Positions 61,180 through 64,000 of a stretch of 64,000 nucleotides of DNA are shown one piece after another. The notes under the pieces are model-generated. The model was not told where the DNA came from and ran no database searches. It saw only the letters and a program-made list of their open reading frames with translations. A program made the position numbers and the translations under genes. Each line of letters opens with the position of its first letter. Position 1 is the stretch's first letter. The stretch spans positions 1 to 64,000 of the forward strand of contig NZ_JACVVE010000031.1 of NCBI RefSeq assembly GCF_016648105.1. Reading direction: 5' to 3'. The DNA is from Pseudomonas sp. S31. Lineage in GTDB: Bacteria; Pseudomonadota; Gammaproteobacteria; Pseudomonadales; Pseudomonadaceae.

Positions 61180-61350
61180 TTACTTTTGCTTCTCGTGGTC
61201 CCTCGGCGGCTTTGCCGGCCCCTGGGGATCGACCTGCGGGTCGTCGAGGTCCGGCGAGTCCGGGTCGAAGCCCAGATCCTCCTGTTTATCGGCGTGCTCC
61301 GAGGAATGTGGCCCCTGCTCCGATGCAGGGCGTTGCTTTGGGGTGGACAT
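61180..61350 (-). CDS. Small acidic hydrophilic protein
   Basis: A 56-residue protein, MSTPKQRPASEQGPHSSEHA, then DPDSPDLDDPQVDPQGPAKPP, disordered and acidic. AAAGGAGG lies seven bases before the ATG, which supports translation. Function unknown; it fits the set of small stress proteins in this region. Bases 61351-61543, further upstream, hold no gene I can support. Confidence 0.75.
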   Translation of the reverse strand: MSTPKQRPASEQGPHSSEHADKQEDLGFDPDSPDLDDPQVDPQGPAKPPRDHEKQK

Positions 61351-61543
61351 GTTTGCGCCTCCTTTGAAGATGTCTATGGAAGAGCCGCAGGGCGCCCCGG
61401 AAGTTTGATTTATTTGCTTCAGCGTTCCACCAGTGGCTAGCCAGACCGCCCGATTCACGGGGGCTCGGGGGCTTTTCCGTGGGTCGCAATCACCACTGTT
61501 GGGGGCCGGCGAGACCCCGTTAGCGGGGACTTTCCCCAAACGT

Positions 61544-61570
61544 TGACGCGCGTTTATTTAGCGCGCATCA
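61544..61570 (+). promoter_or_regulatory. Possible upstream activator site for the multicopper oxidase
   Basis: Imperfect inverted repeat TGACGCGCGT-N7-GCGCGCATCA, 9 of 10 paired, about 47 bases before the -24 element of the sigma-54 promoter. A position like this suits an NtrC-type activator dimer. Inference from symmetry and position. Confidence 0.4.
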
Positions 61571-61614
61571 GGCCCGGCAAGCATTTGTTTAACAACGCGT
61601 TACAGAGTTGAGAG

Positions 61615-61631
61615 TTGGCACATCCGTTGCT
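61615..61631 (+). promoter_or_regulatory. Sigma-54 promoter of the multicopper oxidase gene
   Basis: TTGGCACATCCGTTGCT has GG and GC exactly ten bases apart and fits the -24/-12 consensus (TGGCACG-N4-TTGCW) at all but one specified position. It lies about 70 bases before the ATG at 61700, giving an RNA start near 61642. An activator that binds upstream is required for this sigma factor. Confidence 0.8.
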
Positions 61632-61699
61632 CAACCTCCTAGGACCAGGCAAAAAGCCATCGATGGCTCAAGGCCACCTAGCGAGCGAGGCATCAGGCA

Positions 61700-64000
61700 A
61701 TGAAAACACCTGCCATGTTCCACCCACACCGCCACGCGTTCCCACTTTCAGCCGTCACCGCATTGCTGCTGGGTTTCGGGCAGATCTGCGCCAGTGCCTC
61801 CTCGCTCGATGACGTGAGTCAGCCGCCGCCGACGGACCCCTCCGCGTACGCCGACCAGCCGGCTGACCCGAACCCGGCGTTGCTCAACCTGTTCAACCTG
61901 CCCGAGGCCAACGAGGGCTCGCTGGAGCTGCCCGACGGCGCGTTCGGCAACCGCGATACCGTACGCATCGACAACGTGCTGCAGCCGATCCAACAGACTT
62001 CGCGCAACTATCCCACCAACGGCAAGCCAAGCCCGCTGTTCGGCGCGCAACCGTTCACCCAGCAGTTGCTGCTGTTCGAAGAATTCGGCCTGGAGAAACT
62101 CGACCCCAACCTGCCGCCACCCGAGCTGACCTTCCCGGTGCCGACCCTTGGCCAGGCCCCCGCGCAGGATCCCAACGTGGTGGCGCGCAGCAGCCCCAAC
62201 GGCAATGCCCTGGAAGCCTTCCTCAAGCAACCCGGGCTGTTCCCCTTCCCTACCCAGTTCTCCAACACGCTCGACCGCAACCCATGGAAGGCGCAGATCG
62301 AACTGTTCCTCAACCGCAACTCGGTCGGCTCGCCGGCCGAAGGCCGTCCACCCGGAAAGGGCTGGGCGCACCAGCGCTGGAACGAGTTCTACCCCCAGGC
62401 CGCGTTCAAGACCGCCCAGGCCGGCGCACGCATCAACCAGGGGCTGCGTGACCGCAAGCAGCTGCACAACTATGCCGTGGGCGAGTTCGCCCCAGGCGGG
62501 TTGTACTACCAGACCTCGGACATTCCGACCACGCTCGGCACCACCAAAAACATCGACACCCGTTTCCACCCGAACTTCCCGCTGCAGAACCACAAGTCGT
62601 TGTGGACCTTCGACGGCACCTTCCCCCCGAAGCTGCTGATGGTGCGCTATGGCCAGCCGGTGCTGATGCGCCACTACAATGCCCTGCCGATCGATCCGTC
62701 TGCCAACGGCGGGTTCGGCCTGCATACCATTTCCACCCATGAGCACAATGGCCATTCACCGGCCGAGAGCGACGGCTTCGCCAACGCCTACTTCTTCCCG
62801 GGCCAGTACTACGACTACCGCTGGCCGGTACAACTGGCCGGCTACGACACCATCAACACCCGTGCCCAGGACCCACGTGCGGCGTTCCCCTGCTCACCCG
62901 GCGAAACGCTGTTCGTCAACGACGCCTCGCCAGGCCTGAAGACCTGCGAGAACGGCACCATCAAGATCCGTGGCGACTGGCACGAGACCATGAGTACCCA
63001 CTGGTTCCACGACCACATGATGGATTTCACGGCGCAGAACGTCTACAAAGGCAATGCCGTGATGATGAACTACTACAGCGCCATCGACCGCGGTAACGAA
63101 GCCCTCCAGGATGGCGTCAACCTGCGCTTCCCGAGCGGCTCGGGCATGGCCTGGGGCAACCGCGACTACGACGTCAACCTGGTGGTCGCCGACAAGGCCT
63201 GGGACGAGAACGGCCAGCTGTGGTTCAACCCGTTCAATACCGATGGCTTCCTCGGCGACCAGATCCTGGTCAACTGGCAATACCAGCCCAAGCTCAAGGT
63301 GCGCGCGCGCAGCTACCGCTTCCGCATTCTCAACGGCTCGGTGTCGCGCTACTTCAAGATCGCCGTGGTGCGGGAAATCGCCGGCAACAGTGGCGAATTC
63401 AAAGGGCCGTCGGGGTCGAACCTGTCCTATGCGCGGGTGCCGTTCCACATGATCGCCAACGACGGCAACATCATGGAACACGCGGTCCCGTTCGACGGCA
63501 CCCTGGACCTCAACGGCGACGGCAAACTGCAGGACGACAACGGCATCCTGCCGTTGCAAGGCATCGCCGAGCGCTACGACATCATCATCAACTTCGCCAA
63601 GAATGGCATCCAGGCCGGCGACAAACTCTACTTCGTCAACCTCCAGGAGCACGACACTGGCAAAGGCCCGGGCGAAGTCATCTCGCTGGCCGACGTGCTG
63701 TCAGAGAAGTACAAGGCAGTGATCAAGCAGACCAGCAAAGGGCCGGAGTGGGACAAGGGTGACCCGGTGGTCGGCAAGTTCATGCAACTGCTGGTGCAGC
63801 CTTACAGCGGCCAGGACGTGGCCATGGACCCCAGCCTCTACGAACCGGCCAAGCCCGGCAAGGCCGAAGGCCTGAAGATGATCCCGCTGACCATCGACCG
63901 CAACGGCGTGGCCGACAAGGAAAAACTCAAAGCTGCCCGCCACCGCGAGTTCCTCTTCGGCCGCTCCGATGGCACCGACACCGCACCCTGGACGATCAAG
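61700..64000 (+). CDS. Large multicopper oxidase (runs off the window)
   Basis: 767 residues are visible without a stop. A signal peptide (cleavage near residue 33, ICASA|SSLDD) is followed by a long N-terminal region. Copper-site motifs are HEHNGH (H347, H349, H352) and HWFHDH (H434, H437, H439). The size is larger than common laccases. Large multicopper oxidases of this sort (McoA, MnxG) oxidise manganese in P. putida GB-1 and depend on the NtrC-type regulator MnxR. The sigma-54 promoter here supports such a role, but the enzyme cannot be assigned from this part alone. Confidence 0.88.
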   Translation, partial: MKTPAMFHPHRHAFPLSAVTALLLGFGQICASASSLDDVSQPPPTDPSAYADQPADPNPALLNLFNLPEANEGSLELPDGAFGNRDTVRIDNVLQPIQQTSRNYPTNGKPSPLFGAQPFTQQLLLFEEFGLEKLDPNLPPPELTFPVPTLGQAPAQDPNVVARSSPNGNALEAFLKQPGLFPFPTQFSNTLDRNPWKAQIELFLNRNSVGSPAEGRPPGKGWAHQRWNEFYPQAAFKTAQAGARINQGLRDRKQLHNYAVGEFAPGGLYYQTSDIPTTLGTTKNIDTRFHPNFPLQNHKSLWTFDGTFPPKLLMVRYGQPVLMRHYNALPIDPSANGGFGLHTISTHEHNGHSPAESDGFANAYFFPGQYYDYRWPVQLAGYDTINTRAQDPRAAFPCSPGETLFVNDASPGLKTCENGTIKIRGDWHETMSTHWFHDHMMDFTAQNVYKGNAVMMNYYSAIDRGNEALQDGVNLRFPSGSGMAWGNRDYDVNLVVADKAWDENGQLWFNPFNTDGFLGDQILVNWQYQPKLKVRARSYRFRILNGSVSRYFKIAVVREIAGNSGEFKGPSGSNLSYARVPFHMIANDGNIMEHAVPFDGTLDLNGDGKLQDDNGILPLQGIAERYDIIINFAKNGIQAGDKLYFVNLQEHDTGKGPGEVISLADVLSEKYKAVIKQTSKGPEWDKGDPVVGKFMQLLVQPYSGQDVAMDPSLYEPAKPGKAEGLKMIPLTIDRNGVADKEKLKAARHREFLFGRSDGTDTAPWTIK

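Noticed and set aside
61515..61528. CCCCG-TTAG-CGGGG hairpin upstream of the multicopper oxidase
   Set aside because: Five-pair stem without a T-run; too short to call a terminator.

Overview
The window looks like a chromosomal segment of a fluorescent pseudomonad, most likely of the Pseudomonas putida group. I infer this from the high GC content with G/C-rich third codon positions, several copies of the Pseudomonas REP/REPIN element (core GTAGGAGCGGGTTTACCCG), an OprD-type porin, typical Pseudomonas small proteins (KGG stress proteins, an HPr-related acidic protein, a metallothionein), and the Ku/LigD end-joining pair. I see no rRNA, tRNA, CRISPR array, prophage or intact insertion sequence. 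The right edge cuts a large multicopper oxidase gene.

Region 1 (1-11.6 kb) is an anthranilate locus. antABC (Rieske dioxygenase large subunit, small subunit, reductase) reads leftward and continues into a five-gene branched-chain-amino-acid-type ABC importer. An OprD-family porin and two almost contiguous AraC regulators, the first AntR-like, read rightward. Together these suggest outer-membrane entry, ATP-driven uptake and dihydroxylation of anthranilate to catechol. The catechol genes are not in the window. Region 2 (11.6-16.6 kb) holds a P-loop nucleotide kinase-like protein, a PAS-AAA sigma-54 activator, tandem -24/-12 promoter-like sites, an iron-type alcohol dehydrogenase and a membrane transporter.

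Region 3 (16.6-24 kb) is a run of small regulator/enzyme pairs: SDR, LysR/nitroreductase, LysR/quinone reductase plus DUF1330, a methyltransferase, and a perfect AT-rich palindrome. Base composition looks lower in GC from about 19.4 to 22.1 kb. Region 4 (24-28.5 kb) is a LysR-controlled acyl-CoA dehydrogenase with EtfBA. A roughly 28-codon C-terminal remnant of a CaiB/BaiF CoA-transferase is left between acd and etfB. An MFS transporter, hldD and small genes follow.

Region 5 (30-54 kb) is a stress, envelope and DNA-repair island: a zinc alcohol dehydrogenase, KGG proteins, a CheB-CheR-PAS-histidine kinase-receiver fusion, a divergent ClpP-like protein, a DUF72/ybhP/clsB/ybhN operon, metallothionein, ligD and ku. 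Between ligD and ku lies a tightly coupled four-gene operon (acyl-CoA dehydrogenase-like, PIG-L deacetylase, NodS-like methyltransferase, family-2 glycosyltransferase). Left-reading from 53.7 kb is another coupled set: a haem-oxygenase-like iron enzyme, an NPPY methyltransferase and a GCS2 carboxylate-amine ligase. These two operons are the best candidates for undescribed biosynthetic systems here.

Region 6 (54-64 kb) has an MFS/NTP-NDP-type carrier, a Tat aldo/keto reductase, a DyP peroxidase, a bile-acid-type symporter, an orphan CrtZ-like hydroxylase, exonuclease III, small stress proteins, and the truncated multicopper oxidase behind a near-perfect sigma-54 promoter.
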